This document shows, one piece after another, positions 9,568 to 22,553 of a DNA stretch of 64,000 nt. The notes under the pieces are model-generated. The model was not told the origin of the DNA. It saw nothing but the letters and a program-made list of their open reading frames with translations, and ran no database searches. Positions within the stretch are counted from its first letter, which is position 1. The number at the start of each line of letters is the position of its first letter. The stretch is from Thozetella sp. PMI_491 (Eukaryota > Ascomycota > Sordariomycetes > Chaetosphaeriales > Chaetosphaeriaceae): the NCBI GenBank assembly GCA_021432635.1, contig MU270098.1, forward strand, positions 62,001-126,000. Reading direction: 5' to 3'. Position numbers and translations under genes: made by a program.

Positions 9568-10857
9568 ATGGCTCCTCGAACGAAAGAAGAGCTCCTCTCT
9601 TACGGAGTCATGGATGCCGCTCTTGCGGCGGTGCGTTCTCCACAGCCCATCTACTGCCGGATGCCGTGATCAAGGCCAGTCTCTCTGAACATGCGCTTAG
9701 GAAATCAAAAAGAATCCCATACGACAGCCCGAGCCCTCCGATCCGTACTATGGCCGAACTGACTTCACTGCCTGGCGTGAGCACCGGGCAACCACCCTGC
9801 GGGAGAAGCACCATCTGCGCTACTTGCCAGGGCCGATCCCCGAAGTGCACGAAGAGGACCGCCGCATCCCCGTACGCGACGGCGCCGAGATCACAGTCAG
9901 AATTTACAAGCCGACTCAGGCTGCGGCGATAAGCGGAGGGAGCCCCCTCATTGTGATGTACCACGAGGGCGCTTGGAGCATGGGCGACCTCACCGACGAG
10001 GAAGTGAACTGTCGGCTATTTACTAGGGATCTGGGGGCGATTTGCGTGAATGTGGAATATAGGTGCGATCTAGCCGTTTCTATTTGGAACAGACTCACCG
10101 CCCTCTCTCTATCGGGGAAATCCAGCTGCTGACGGGAACGACAAGACTCGCCCCAGAACATCCTTTCCCAACGTGGATCAACGACTGCTGGGATGCTTTG
10201 AAGTGGGTGCGTACCCTCAATATACCCTCACCATCTAGACCACACAGATAACGATGGGCCCTGCTGATGGTGTAGGCCGCCAACAACGCCTCGGACTTGG
10301 GAGCCAACCCGGCCCGCGGCTTTATAGTTGGCGGAGGTTCCGCAGGCGGTAACATTGCGGCCGTGCTCGCGCACATGGCGCGCGACGAGGCCCTCTCGCC
10401 GCCGTTGACGGGCCAGTACCTCTGCGTGCCGGCCATCATGTGTTTCCTAGCGCCGGAGCATCTGCCCGAGGCGTACCGCGCCGAGTACCTCAGCCAGCCG
10501 GCCGTGACGCCCAACATCGACCCAGTGCTGCACGCCGACAAGGATGCGGGAGCGCAGCTGCACGCGCTTGTAGGCGTCGCGGACGCTGCCCACGAGCCGC
10601 GGTTCGTGCCGTTCCTATACGACCACTCCGGCCTGCCGCCCGCGTACCTGCAGGTATGCGGAATCGATCCGCTGCGCGACGAGGCCCTCATCTATGAGCG
10701 CGTGCTGCGCGAGGAGGCGGGCGTTGCGACCCGGCTGAACTTGTACCCTGGGTTTGGGCATTACTTTTGGACCAACTTCCCGCTGCTGGAGAAGAGCCGC
10801 GAGTTTGTAGAGGATACGGTGAAGGGGGTCCGGTGGCTCCTAGAGCAGAAGTCTTAA
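9568..10857 (+). CDS. Alpha/beta hydrolase (hormone-sensitive-lipase-type esterase), four exons
   Basis: A 355-residue esterase of the HSL (alpha/beta hydrolase-3) family. Exons 9568-9630, 9701-10062, 10146-10206 and 10276-10857 sum to a multiple of three. The catalytic Ser lies in GGGSAGGN, the Asp in GIDPLRDEAL, and the His in GFGHYF. The family marker YRLAPEHPFP is created exactly by joining exons 2 and 3. The oxyanion-hole motif, normally HGGG, reads YHEGAWSMGD here, so Glu replaces a Gly next to the His; this is a real departure from the consensus. No signal peptide is visible, so it is probably intracellular. The substrate is unknown. Neighbours do not fix its role; it could serve the metabolite genes to its left or act in general ester breakdown. 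Confidence 0.85.
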
Positions 10858-11672
10858 CTCGGATCCGCGTGAAGGGACAGTGTCGCATCTTTCAAGGTGC
10901 AGCGCTTCCTACATCCATGCTAGGTGTTCAAAATTGACGGTAGATGTGTGTTGCTGGTCTTATTGAATGCACCAGAAGTTCACATCCGCTTGTCTACGCG
11001 GCATATCGCTCTGGTTAGCTCGGCGTGGTAGTGCATTTACGAAGAAGGCTTAGCGAATCAAGTCAAGCCCCGCGGCCTTCAGCTGATGAAGTGCCATCCA
11101 GCAAGCACATTTAACTTGCATAGCAGATGCTACACCCGGGTCTTTAGGCACAGTCAATGAATTAAGCAAATCGTACAGCGGTTTCAAGATTATATAACGT
11201 GCCCAGCCCTGTTTATTTCGTAATTCCCTAGGCCTGGATCCACTCATCCGTCGGCAGTTCCCCAGCCTTGGGGTGGTAGTGTCTTTCTACTTTTGTCTCC
11301 TCGTTCCTATGTCAACTAGTGGGCACCTGATCAAGAGCTTGATACGGCTGGTAGCGTCAACCAGATTGTCAGACTGATGCTAGATTTGATTTCCTTCTAA
11401 AGCATGTGTCAATACTGCTGCTCGTTTAGTTCTAGGTTTCCAATTTACTGTATTGGCAATTGAAAATTGAGACCGTGGGAAATTTAGACCTGCCGTGAGG
11501 CAGCCTGGTACAGAGTTCCGGTATTTACCAATGACAGGACATACAGCTATAGCTACCCCCTTACATTTTATTGTCTTTAGAAACAAAGAACTTGCCTCCC
11601 TCCTGGTCTTGAACGAGTCCTCATCTTGTGCAACCCTAGCTCGAGCGATCTTCTAGTTCTTGGACTCTGGTC
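10858..11672. other. Intergenic, convergent gene ends
   Basis: About 800 bp between the convergent esterase and DUF3176 genes. Only short, unsupported frames. No repeat or RNA gene recognised. Confidence 0.5.
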
Positions 11673-14056
11673 TCAAATTGTTAACACGAGTCTTCCCTCA
11701 TGGAGCGTCGCCTGAGATATCTTTGATCGAGCCTCCGCTTCTGGCATCCTGTCGATCGTGCCAATCCGCTCTTGGCTCGACATTGGGAGCGCAAGCATGG
11801 TAGCTAGATCAGAACTCTTGAGAACAGGGACATCGGATCTTGAGGTCCAGAAAATCGTGGCGGCCAAGAAGCCACAAGCGAGGGCCAGCTGCGCCGCTAT
11901 GAAGCCGATCCAGCCCCAACGGATAAGAACATATGTTTCCTGCCCTAAGCATACCCCCTGGTGAAGCGTGGCATCGTCGTCGCTGCGAATACTATAGCAC
12001 CGTCAAATGGGATTCTATTGGCGACAAATAAAATTTCAACGAGATACCTACTTGTTTGTTAATTCAATCGCCATGCTCTCATAAAAGTGTTCGACGTTTT
12101 GCAATTGAACCAACGGGTCCGTCAGATTCCACTCTGACCCATATATCGACTCCATCATTGTAATAGATGAGCTTCCCATGATAAAGGAGTTGCTGCTATT
12201 GGCCGACGGCGCCGCGAAGGCGGCGTAAACAGATGGATAAAGAAGTGTGTTGAGGTTTGAAACGGATAGCCGGCTGATTGTAAAGTTATTGTGCGAATCG
12301 CTCGGATCAATGAGGTAGGTAAGGGATGCCTGGTCGGGGGGATTTGCCTCTAGGTTGGGGCAAGAAATTTCGTTGGATTTCGGGTAGTCCAACACGCAAT
12401 TTGTCAAGTTGTCAAGGCTTGCGTTTTCTTCAATCTGCAAGGCGCGAGTCGAGGTCGCCGCGGCGAGGGTGCTTGAGTTTCCAGCCACAACCTCGGTTTC
12501 ATAAGTGTTGATGCAAAAGTGCAGGATTACCTCCAGAGCGCGCACGTCCCATGGCAGGTCCTTTGGCACATCTCTATTGGTTCGTGGGGCATTATAAAAT
12601 AGATAAATATGGGCGAATGATGTATAAAGGAGATCTGTGTCGTTGGCAAAAGCCAAAGAGCTATTGTATGGTGCAATGAAAAACGAGTACCTGGCAGGGG
12701 TGATGAACTCCAAACCATTGGGAAGCGAGGCCTTAGAAGCCATGGATCCATCTGAGGCTACATTAGTCCATCTGAGGCCGCCGCTCCAGTCGCTCTGGTT
12801 AGAGGATGGAATTAAGTCGAGAGACAGCTCGTTTGTCAGGTCTACCACTTGAGAGCAGATCGAGAGGGAGGTGTAATTCTGGAAGGTGCAGTTTCCGGTG
12901 GCGCAAGCCGCGTTGAGAGGAGAAACGGGTTGCTGAGACTTCTGGACTAGAGACTTCATGACCTCTATCTCCATCTGCAGGTTAGTCGGGGCAAAGGAGT
13001 GCGCGATGGGGACGCTTGCTTCTCCTGTAACTGGGATGGTGCGAAGGGGATAGACAATCATCTGCTGAGTTATGGGCGAGGTGAAGAGACCGAGGGAAAA
13101 GAATAGAGCCCCGAGGCTCACAAAGTGTCTATAATAACGGTCAGATTCATCCGGTGCAGAAAGCGATGGTTACGAATACCTACGTTAATTTCAAGTGTCG
13201 AAGCAACTTGTATGAGCCCCATGTCCCACGGCTAGCTTCGCCGATGATCCCAAAGTACGCTAGAGACCTCTCTCCGCCCTTGAAAAGATTCCACTTCCAT
13301 TGACTCATCGCCTCGGAGACCGGAAAAGTAATAAAGGCCCTCGTTAGCGTGGTGAAAAACGCGAGGAACGTGTTGAGAGTAGTGTTCAACGGAAGGCTGG
13401 GAAGTCCTTCGCCGTCAAATATACGGAGGACCACAATAATGACTAAATTTCCCCATCAGTACGCAACCCCAGTCAACAATAGTGTTGAAGAGTAATACTC
13501 ACTGAATAAGAAAACCAAGCTGAGAAGACAGGACATAATTTCTACTAACCAAACCCTCCAGCCAGGGACAGGTTTAACAGCTGGTGGCTCTATCTCTGTT
13601 ATGGACGGCGTCACGGTCTCGGTTAACGGACTGGTGGTGGGGTTGGACGAGTCCTTTCGGACCCGCGAGCTTTTCCTGAACTCATTGGATGAGGTAGCGG
13701 TGGATTCTCGGCTGGTAGGTTCTAGCCCTTGTGGCAGGGTGTCGCCGCTCGCCAATTTGTGAAGAGACCCTGTCATAGACACATCCGTGGTCGAACCAGC
13801 AGCTAGGGCTTGTATTTGTTTCACAACCCCGATCACATCATCCTCAGTGTCTCGAGAGGGCAAGGGAGAATCTGTAGCTCGTATTAGAACAAACTTACTG
13901 GGAAGGATATTATGGGAAGTTCGTGACAAAGCTGGTTCTATAGAACTCACCATTTGAAGACAAGGAAGTGTCACTTGCCATATTCATATCCACAGCCTGG
14001 GAAGTAATATGACCTGGGGAGCCCTCTTCGCGAGTTTGGGCGGTTACTGTGTCCAT
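11673..14056 (-). CDS. DUF3176 family membrane protein, five exons
   Basis: A 706-residue fungal membrane protein with the DUF3176 layout. Exons on the minus strand are 14056-13951, 13871-13503, 13442-13184, 13128-12052 and 11982-11673, and their lengths sum to a multiple of three. After a Ser/Thr-rich N-terminus there is a membrane segment (WLVEIMSCLLSLVFLF), then the family block FLAFFTTLTRAFITFPV followed by SQWKWNLF, another segment (SLGALFFSLGLF), a large external domain with many N-glycosylation sites and cysteines (ACATGNCTFQNYTSLSICS), and a last segment GWIGFIAAQLALACGFLAA with the tail VLKSSDLATML. A TAG at 12050-12048 seems to end the big exon, but a GTAGGT donor overlapping it (intron 11983-12051) bypasses it and restores the conserved ETYVLIRWGWI. 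Function of the family is unknown. Confidence 0.85.
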
Positions 14057-15604
14057 GGTGTAACTGAAGTAGCGTATGGTCAATCTGCTAACAAGACCAG
14101 GGCAATGAGGACATGAAGACAAGATAGTAAGAGAGGAAAGACATCAAACACCTGGGCTCACCGCAGCATCTTTATACATATATATGTGTTAAGATAAACT
14201 GACTTCATTTGTATGACGGGTCAGGCATGTCACTCATTATCATCAGCGTTCTATACTGAACCTTGAATTACTAAGTAAAGGGCTAGAAAGACCCCCAAGC
14301 CAGCGAGCCAATGTAAATTTGTGGCACGGTTGGTAAGATCCGTGCTCCCACAGGTGCCTGGCTGTGTATGTGTCTGTCCTAGTCCTACGCCCCCAATACA
14401 TATTAAGCCCTAATAAGGAATATCAACCCCGGGCGAGGATATGATGGCTATATCACATAGCAAGAGTAGCATAATGAACAGTTTGCGCTCGTACGGGTAA
14501 GCATGCGATACAAGAAGCTCACAGCACAGGATACCTGGGACTGTTACCCCCGGATGCCGTTCGGTTCCATATCCACGCAGTTCCTTGGGAATAGACTCTT
14601 CGAGATCTAGACTGGACGTGTATTAGGAGCTTTCTACCCACAGGTCGAGTTATAATAGAGTTACGGTTCACTGTCACTACGAGCTGCTTGGTCTCGGGAA
14701 ATGGCCCGTATAGCACGACCAATGAGACTTATGCAAACAATAGTAGGTCAGTTGCAGATAGGCCTTCGAAGGAATATATCGTGCGAGGGATGAGTAATAC
14801 GGCTGTTTCATCGAGCAACCGACTGGCTGAGACTGCGATTACTCATGCCCGTACCTAAGGGATGATTGCGAGTCGGTGCATGTCCGCCATCTATTCAGGT
14901 ATAGCCCCCATGAGGGCCTGTCCCCCACCCACCTTCATCCAAGCGCGTATGCGCCTGTAGACACCTAGGCAGCTATTCCAAGCCCCTGGAAGCTGAAATT
15001 TATGGTCACATCTTGACTCATCAGGCAAAAATAATGATACCAAGTTTAGGCCCCACTTGGGGCGAGACTTTTGCCGGTATCTGCACTGTCCGTTTGTAAA
15101 GCTTATTGTACTTTTTTAACCTCAGCTTCGCCGGCTACGTTATTTGTATGCAGCACATGGGGCGAGGTATGCACGAGACTTGTGCGGGTAGCTTTGGGCG
15201 CAGTCTGTCGTATAAGAGGCAGAATTCAAGCCTTGATTGGGGGCCGAGGACTAAATGGCGCATTGGCGTGACTAACGTACGCACATTGACCTGTGATGGG
15301 TATGTGCGAGCATTTGACTGGTGTATGCCTCTGAGCAAGTGAAGAGATTGTGTTAACTGGATTTTTGTGCCCACTTCTATACAGAGGTATATTAGTGTTA
15401 CCGAGGAATCGCCTGCTGCTTCTCTTAGTCTCGAGCGAATCGATTTAATTTTATAACATAACGTGGCCGGAGGGTTTCTAGTCTACGACGGGAGTGTCCT
15501 GGCGTCTAGAGGTTTATGCAAACAAGATATGGTTTAGCATTAATGTTCTGGAGATAATATCCTGCTCCGCTAGATTGCCTCAAGGGGCTTTGAAGCTCTG
15601 TCTA
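14057..15604. other. Intergenic, no gene recognised
   Basis: About 1.55 kb. It contains the upstream region of the DUF3176 gene and the 3' side of the large receptor gene. Short open frames near 14519-14722 and 15071-15374 lack any recognisable feature. Confidence 0.5.
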
Positions 15605-18600
15605 TTAGACGTCCTCCGAGTCTTCCATTTCCTTATTCCGCTCGCGGAGCAGTTGCATTAAACCCAAACTAACAAATCTACCGCCCGAGATTGGCTGCAG
15701 GTCATCAAACTCCATAGATTCGTCATCAGCCCCAAGGGGACTAATCTGGTACTTCTCTAATGTGTCGCGCGCCTGTTGCATGAGCGATCGAGCAGCGTCC
15801 AGCTGTTGGCCCTGCTCTGTGTGAAGCTGGCCTAGCTGGAAACGAGCCCGAGCAAGTGCCTCTTCGGGCCAGTTGTATTCACGATACAAGTTTACGCACT
15901 CGCTTAAAATATCGCTAGAAACGGTCAGTGAAATTCTGCGACTGAATGAGAGTATGGCTTGCTCACATGGCTCGCTGCTTGTCTCCGCAGTGGCCACTGA
16001 TGACCGCTACGGCATACCAGCTGAGTGTAGTACTTTGGGCATGCTTTCCGTATAGCTCCTGACGGGCACTCAGCGTTGTGATGTGCAGCTCTAGCGCGGC
16101 TTGCTTGTCGCCAGACTGCAGAAGGAGGCACCCGAGGTCGAATTGGTATTGCCAGTAAAGCCATTCCTTTCCGGAAAATACCTCGGCGAGATGGATGGCT
16201 CGACGCAGGGAGGCGATAGCGTCTGCGTGCTCTCCTTGCCACATCATGACCATGGCTCTGTTGTGATAGGACTTGGCGTATTCATGGGGGAGATCCTCTT
16301 CCGAGCCCCACCGGCTGTAGGAGGCGTGGCAGTTCTCAAAAACGGTGCCTGCTTCCTCAAAGTTATTTACGTCCATGAGACCTACGCCGTAGTCGTTGGC
16401 AGCTTTGACCCAAAGCACCTCATTAACGTCGCTTGGGTCGTCTTCGTAAATCTTTTTCCTCGTCTCAAGGGCTTCGCGCCGGCGAAGGAGACATTCTTGA
16501 CGCATGCTTGCACCGATAGTTTCGCATAAATCACCAAAGACACCTGCAAATGTTAGCTTGTATCAGCAGTGGCGGGACGAAGCGAGGAAATTACTGTGTA
16601 TATCGGAGCGCAGTCTGTGGTAGCGGTCAACGTGTAGAGAGTCTAGGATGCGCTCCGATGCCTTCAAATAGGCAATGCCGTCAACCGCTGCCATCTGGCA
16701 CGACCAGACGCCAAACCCTGCATCATAGAAAAGTTGGGCGAACTCGAGAGAGGGCCCAATCAACGATGTCCGCTGCAAGGTCCGACGAAGACTTGCAACC
16801 TGCGGGGTGTACTTGCGACATGCCTCCCACTTGGAGGTTTCTAGAACCTGTTTCTGCGAAGGCTGTGGGTATTTCTTCCGTATCAACATGAAGGCTTTGT
16901 GGAATGCTTTCTTATAGGCTGAGGCAGGCAGTCCAGCCTGTATCTTCCACTGTAGTAGTCGATGCATGTTGAATTCTTGCTGGCCGCTATTCTCTTTCAT
17001 TGCGATAAGACGTCGCCCGCTCAGCGCGTCCACCATTCTCTGGAATCTAATCCAATGTTAGCTCGAGTCGTCTTCTACCCTGCTTCCCCCGTCATACCTG
17101 ACTGGTTGCATTGAGCTCAAGAACGAAAGTTCCTTCTCTTTGTGCTCATTGCACAGGATATCTTTCGGAATCGCGTCCGGGTCGAAGAAGGTCATGACAT
17201 CAAGCAGCTGCCGTGGCAGCATGGGGAGCTCTTGGAGGCAGATTTCCCACATGGCGTCAATAGGATCCGACGTTCCAATTTCTGCCCCTTCCTTCCAAAG
17301 GTCGAGGAAATCGGCGACAGAACATGATGATCCATTTAGAAAGCCTGCAATCATGCTAATTGCGAGCGGCAGCTTATCCACCACCCTTGCAGCCTCACGT
17401 GCCATATCGTACTCAGGATGTGAACTTATTTCCTTCGGGCTGAGGCTGGGCTGGGTAGCCTGGAGTAGCATTTGTGTACCTTCGTCCTCGGTCAAGGGCC
17501 GCATGTCGATTTGCTTGTAATTTGTGAGCGGCTGGGTTGTTAGTGCGGGGCAACGCGTTGTAATGAGGACGCATCCTTGCGTCGATCCCAAGTCACTTGG
17601 AAGATGTCTCGATATATCCCTCCACTGCTCGACATTGTCTAGCACCAGCAGCCAGCGCTTTCCCAAACACGTGAGAGACTCTCGTACTAAGACGGTGACG
17701 CCCTCCGAGTCGCGTATGCGCTGTGTTACGCCCCCAAGGTCGAGAGTCGTCGCTATGAGATTGTAGGACTCGGTACGCCGGCCAACCTTCTCAGCGTCCA
17801 CCCAGAAGATGTAGTCGTACTTGTGCGTCATGTATGAGTACTGAACAGCAGCCGAGGTCTTTCCTATCCCACCGTCCCCAGTCAACACGCAAATCCGCCC
17901 GGTAGACGAAAGGAACTCCTTAATTTCGGCTAGTTCATCTTCCCTTCCTACAAAAGCCAAGTTTGGAGGTGGTGTGTTTGACCAGATGGTTGGGGTAGCT
18001 GGCTCTGTCTTGCTTTCTTCTGGTTCTTGCTTCAGCAAGAAGGCTTTGACCCTGGCCGTCCAAGGAACCCTAGAGATTTGGCGCGTCTCATTGCCACTTT
18101 CCTCTCCACGAGTGGCAGACATGCCGTTCGTCGCTAAAGATTCGTGTGCCTCGCTGTTTGTTTCTGCCACCTCTAGCGTCGCAAGACCTGTCTCGCCCGC
18201 TGGCATCTCCAGATTTTCGAGAAATTCTGGAAGCAGAGGATTGTCCGGCGATACGACCTCAACATCAACCTCTTCGTCTTCCTCCTCTCCGGAGCAGGAA
18301 CTTCTGTCGATGGTGGCTAGCAAGGCAAACTGTTCTAAGTGATATGCGAGATGTTGCTTGAGTGTCTGCATGTGTAAACCCACGCAGCCGCATAGAGTGC
18401 AATGGAGGTCGGGCACCTGGGTTTCGGACCATCGCTTCTGTGTATCGGCGAGTAACCCAAACTGCATAGCCGGCATCGCCGACATGTCTCCATGTGAACC
18501 CCGGGTGTGCGCTTCGAGATCACCGGCTGTATTGAACTCGTCCCGGCAACGGGGGTGGCTGCAGACCCAGACTTCGCTGATTCGGTGACATTCTAGTTCA

Positions 18601-19724
18601 TGCTGGAACCAGTCTTCCGCCATTGAGTAAGTCTTGTGTGAGTCGAGACAGCTATCAAAGGTGCAGAGGTAAGGCTTCAGGTCTTGGTGTACGTGGCGGT
18701 TCCATTTATCAACGTCTGTGAGCTGTAGCTCTGGGATGATGACGAGACCGCAAAAGGGACAAGGAAAGGGCTGGCCGGAATGCAGAGTCTGTGGTGGTGG
18801 CGGTGGGGTGAGCTCGAGGGCTTCGAGCTCGTTTACGGAATCTTGGGTCGTGATTTCCGTGGGGGCGCGAATGATTCGGGAGAAAATGGAGGAAGGAGCC
18901 GTAGAACCAGTCTCGGACTTCCACTCGGCGATAGACGCCGCTGGCTTGATGGACGGAAGAAGTCTTTCTGGAGCTGGCTGGCCCCGTCGGGTGGGCGAGC
19001 GGGAGTTAGAACGAGACCTATCCCGTAGTCTCACTAACCTGATGTGACGTCGCCTTCTGAAGTTTGCCTTGCCTAGCCTCTCCGTCAGATATGTCGGCGC
19101 TTTGGGGAACATCGAGGCCGCTGCTTGGATATCCAAAGCAGCCGTGAGCTCTGTCACGGGCACGTTGCCATCGTCCGCGGAAGGATCTAGGTGGCTAGGA
19201 AGCAGTTGATACAGATTGTCCACGATATCGTCCGCCTCTTCCAAATCCTCGTCAAGGCCAGGATCGGGTGTATGAACTGTTCCACTAGCATCCTCACCGC
19301 CAATCTCCGCACTACCTTGGCCCTGTATTTCGATGTGTCCTGGTTGAAGGGGAACAAGTCTCTCATTTACTATTCGGTCAACTGGTGCTCTCTAAGCTGA
19401 TCTTGGTGACTTACTGCTGCTCAGAATTCTGTCAAGATCCCGGAGAAGATCTAGCGTCGCGTGCCGTAACTCGACTGACCAGCGCAATGCTTGATCAAGA
19501 GAGTTGGAAGATGCACCGCTTTCGTGGCCCCATGAGATCAGTCGGCTTCTGCAGTTGTCTGCGGTGATATAAGCATCGGCGGCAGCAGACCTGTTCGCGT
19601 CGAGGGCTGAGCACAGCTTTGCGAACGCTTGAATACAATCTTCAAGGTTCGCAGCGACCGGAGCCCTCGCTCGCAACGCAACGGTCTGCTTGTTGCGGAA
19701 TGCTTGCACCGCCTGCACATCCAT
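15605..19724 (-). CDS. NLR-like STAND protein: fungal C2H2 module, NB-ARC ATPase, TPR repeats; five exons
   Basis: A 1296-residue signal-transducing ATPase. Exons on the minus strand are 19724-19415, 19339-17098, 17046-16595, 16543-15967 and 15914-15605, with a summed length divisible by three. The N-terminus (RSRLISWGHESG, then LRHATLDLLRDL) resembles the helical start of fungal C2H2 proteins. Next comes a C2H2 region with CPFCG, PYLCTFDSC, WFQHELECH and CTLCGC-type cysteine/histidine clusters. The NB-ARC ATPase follows: FVGRE, Walker A GDGGIGKTSAA, Walker B WLLVLDNVE, sensor LITTR and the GLPLA-equivalent KLPLA. The last third holds TPR-like helices such as YAKSYHNRAMVMMWQGEHADAI. Such proteins sense non-self or self-mating partners in fungi and act like animal and plant NLRs (family knowledge). 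It is divergent from the DUF7580 gene at 20182 across 457 bp. Confidence 0.88.
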
Positions 19725-20181
19725 ATTGCCTGGTGCTGTTGCTCACGATGACGAACTGACAAGGACAGATGCGGAGGAATAGGACTGCGGGTGTCGGCCG
19801 TCATTACTTTACTAAAGACTACCACAGCCACGCTGCTCTTCACACCATCTTCGGTGTAGAGGTGTCCGCTCGAACGTAACTATGCATCGAGAACGCCTTG
19901 GTTGGGACTTTAATTGGTCGGTAATGTGCAGTTTAATTGTCTCTTGCGGGGGTGTTCGCCTAACTGTTGCCTGCAGCATGCGAACTATGCCGCAATTATA
20001 CCTGCGTAAGGAGAGGATCGCCGAAGCAGCAAGCCTCGTCTTGAGACCGAATTAATAATGGAAAAATGTCTCAAACGCTACCCCTGACGTCATTACAAAA
20101 CATTTAGAACTCCCTTCACGCACCCTAATCGTCTCGCTCTTTCTCTCCCAACCTCAGTGCCTCTATCCACCGCCAGCCACC
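19725..20181. promoter_or_regulatory. Shared intergenic region between the NLR-like and DUF7580 genes
   Basis: This is 457 bp between divergent start codons and presumably holds both promoters. The DUF7580 side has a pyrimidine-rich stretch (tcgctctttctctcccaacc) just upstream of its start, common near fungal transcription starts. No specific operator recognised. Confidence 0.5.
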
Positions 20182-21996
20182 ATGTCCGGATTTGAAGTAA
20201 TCGGCCTCGTTCTGGGGCTCTTCCCGATCGTGACCCAGACAGTCAACATGTACAAGGCCGTCAAGTCGGGAAGGACGGTCAATTCTTTGCTCAGAAAGCT
20301 TCGGACCGAAAAGATACTGTACCACGAGTTCGTCAGGCACCTGGTTGCGTTCGAAGTCGCTGAGAACGAGGTCCAAATGCTCCTCACCCCATCCTCTGAT
20401 GCCACTGAATGGAAGAATCAAGAGCTTCAATCAAAATTAAAAAGTAAGCTCGGGCCTGAAAAATGTGAAAATTTATTTGAAGCGGTGAGGGATATCGAGA
20501 AACTGCTGAAGGAGCTCAACACGGAGCTATCAGATATTCCCCATGGCATGGTACGCACTGATGCTCCCCTTACAACCCATATTCGACAAATCATTGCTCA
20601 TCCTGGTGACTATCAGGAAGTTCTCGAAAAATTGACACAGAGAGTCAAAGCACGGGTGATGACTGCTAAGGTCAGCGTCATGCAAGCCAGTATCTTTGAC
20701 CGCCTCAAGGAGCTGTCCGACCTAAACACCGATCTTGCTAGGCTCCTCAAATCCCAACCTCTGATCCCAAAGACAGAAAGACCCGAGGTCAAGCTAGCTA
20801 GGGTAAAATTTCTGCATCGAGACATTGTCGAGCCACAGGAGTTGTACGAGACCATCTGTCAAAGCTATGCCTGTACTTGTGCCGAGCCCCATTTCGCTAG
20901 CCTCGGATTCCACTGTCCCTGCTGCCAACTACCCTCAGGCCCGGCACAGTCCAAGAAGCATCAGTGGAACTTCGAGCTCGTATTCCCACCTAGGAATCTT
21001 ATCCGCAGGAGAAGTTCCCTAGACGGAGCCGTCGACAAAGCCATCAGGTGGGCATCCTATAACCTATCCTTATTCCTATTATGACGCTAACTTCTTGTTA
21101 GTGTAGAGGAGAAGTCCCCACGTCCCAACGGTCGCAGCAGATCCGTCTCGATGTCTCTAGAAAGTCGACCGGGCCAGACCGACACGACACCGCTTGTCAA
21201 AGACCTGTGCTCTCTCGTCGAGAGTGTCGACGACGGAGATTTCTCGAGCCAGGTGCTGGGCATGATCAAGAAGAAGAACAGCATCTACAAGCTTCGCATC
21301 AATGAAAGTCTCTCAGACGATCCGGGCCGGATGATATGCCTCGAAAAACTCCTGCACCCGTCATGTCGCAATACCCTCCTGCGGCGTGAGAGAATGCTCC
21401 TGGCGTTCGGTCTCAGCAAGGCCGTGCTGCAGTTCTCATCAACACCTTGGTTGGACGACTGTTGGTCATGGAAGAACTTTGCTGTCTTTACAGTAGAGCA
21501 AAGTGAGCATGGAGAGTTGTCCCGTCTCTTTGTTCAGCGAGGCTTCTACTCGGCCCAGATGACTGCCGGGGTCAATGCTGCCCCTTCCGTCACCCCCCAA
21601 TCTTGGTCTGTGTACAAAGAGCCTGTGCTTACACGCCTTGGGTTTGCTCTCATTGAGCTGGCCATGGGATGCTCTCTGTGCGAGCTCCGCGATCGAGAGA
21701 TACTGTCACCCGATATTCCAGATGGGGTCGCCTACCCGGATGCGCTGCTGGACCTCGACACAGCCTTCAAGTTGGTCGATTCTGGCCGCATTGCTCGAGC
21801 CGAGAGCCAGACATACGAAGACGTGGTTCGAACCTGTCTCCGCCACCAGTACCGAGACCGGGAGAATGCGGGCATAAAGGGGCTGAGTTCAGGTCATCCG
21901 TCCTTCTTTGACAACGTCGAAGAATCTATCATAACACCACTCTATGAGGTATGTTCGCATTCTGGTTGGGAGTTCGAACAGGTCGCTGTCCTTTGA
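20182..21996 (+). CDS. DUF7580-type fungal protein, two exons
   Basis: A 586-residue protein; exons 20182-21047 and 21102-21996 sum to a multiple of three. The N-terminus, GFEVIGLVLGLFPIVTQTV followed by LLRKLRTEKILYHEFVRHL, is a hallmark of a large fungal-specific family (DUF7580), where the first helix resembles the prion-like/HeLo-type starts of cell-death proteins. The C-terminal half carries family blocks ERMLLAFGLSKAVLQFSSTP, LTRLGFALIELAMG and TYEDVVRTCLRHQYRD. The function is unknown; the family is often annotated as degenerate-kinase-like. At 21949 a good donor (GTATGT) falls right after PLYE, with an acceptor TTGCAG at about 22118 followed at once by TAG, so the true C-terminus may be spliced and shorter by about 15 residues. 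Confidence 0.75.
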
Positions 21997-22553
21997 TCAT
22001 GGAGTGTACTCCTCGCTCTCTCCCCCTTTTCTATTGGCATGGTGCGGGTGATAAGATGCGGGGTGGTGATGGGCTTGGTCGTATGGTGCGAATTACGCCT
22101 GATCATCGTTTCTTGCAGTAGCTCTAGGGACTCGAGCAAGTAGCTCTGGCAAAAACCAATTCTATGATATATATAAACAAGACTCACCAGGGGCCTACGG
22201 TGGCCGTGTACGCTCGTCTGGTATACACGACCAGGTAAAGCTATGCCCTCCATGCCTATTCATGCATGGGTAACCATTGCATTTCCTGAGAGGGCCTGGG
22301 CACTGTAAAGGCCGGCAAAACCCTGCTCCTAGTATTAGTTTATGCATAGCCTGAATATCCTCGACCTATTCAAAGAAGATGGCAATTCACCCGCAAAATC
22401 AAGGCCGATCATTAACACTCTATTGTGGTCTTAACGTCGAGCCTAACATCACCGGCAATTATCCCGCAAGGCCTGGAATCGGGCCCGGGAGTAACATATA
22501 TTCATCATCAACCTCCCCACCCAGACCTAAGTGTAAGGCACGGAAATTTCGAA
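21997..22553. other. Intergenic
   Basis: About 560 bp between the DUF7580 gene and the SnoaL-like gene. The first part may belong to the 3' untranslated region or terminal intron of the DUF7580 gene. Nothing else recognised. Confidence 0.4.

Noticed and set aside
10095-10691. 198-codon minus-strand frame
   Set aside because: It is antisense to the esterase exons with intact catalytic motifs.
12048-12050. In-frame TAG in the DUF3176 gene
   Set aside because: It overlaps a GTAGGT donor; splicing 11983-12051 joins to the conserved C-terminus in frame.
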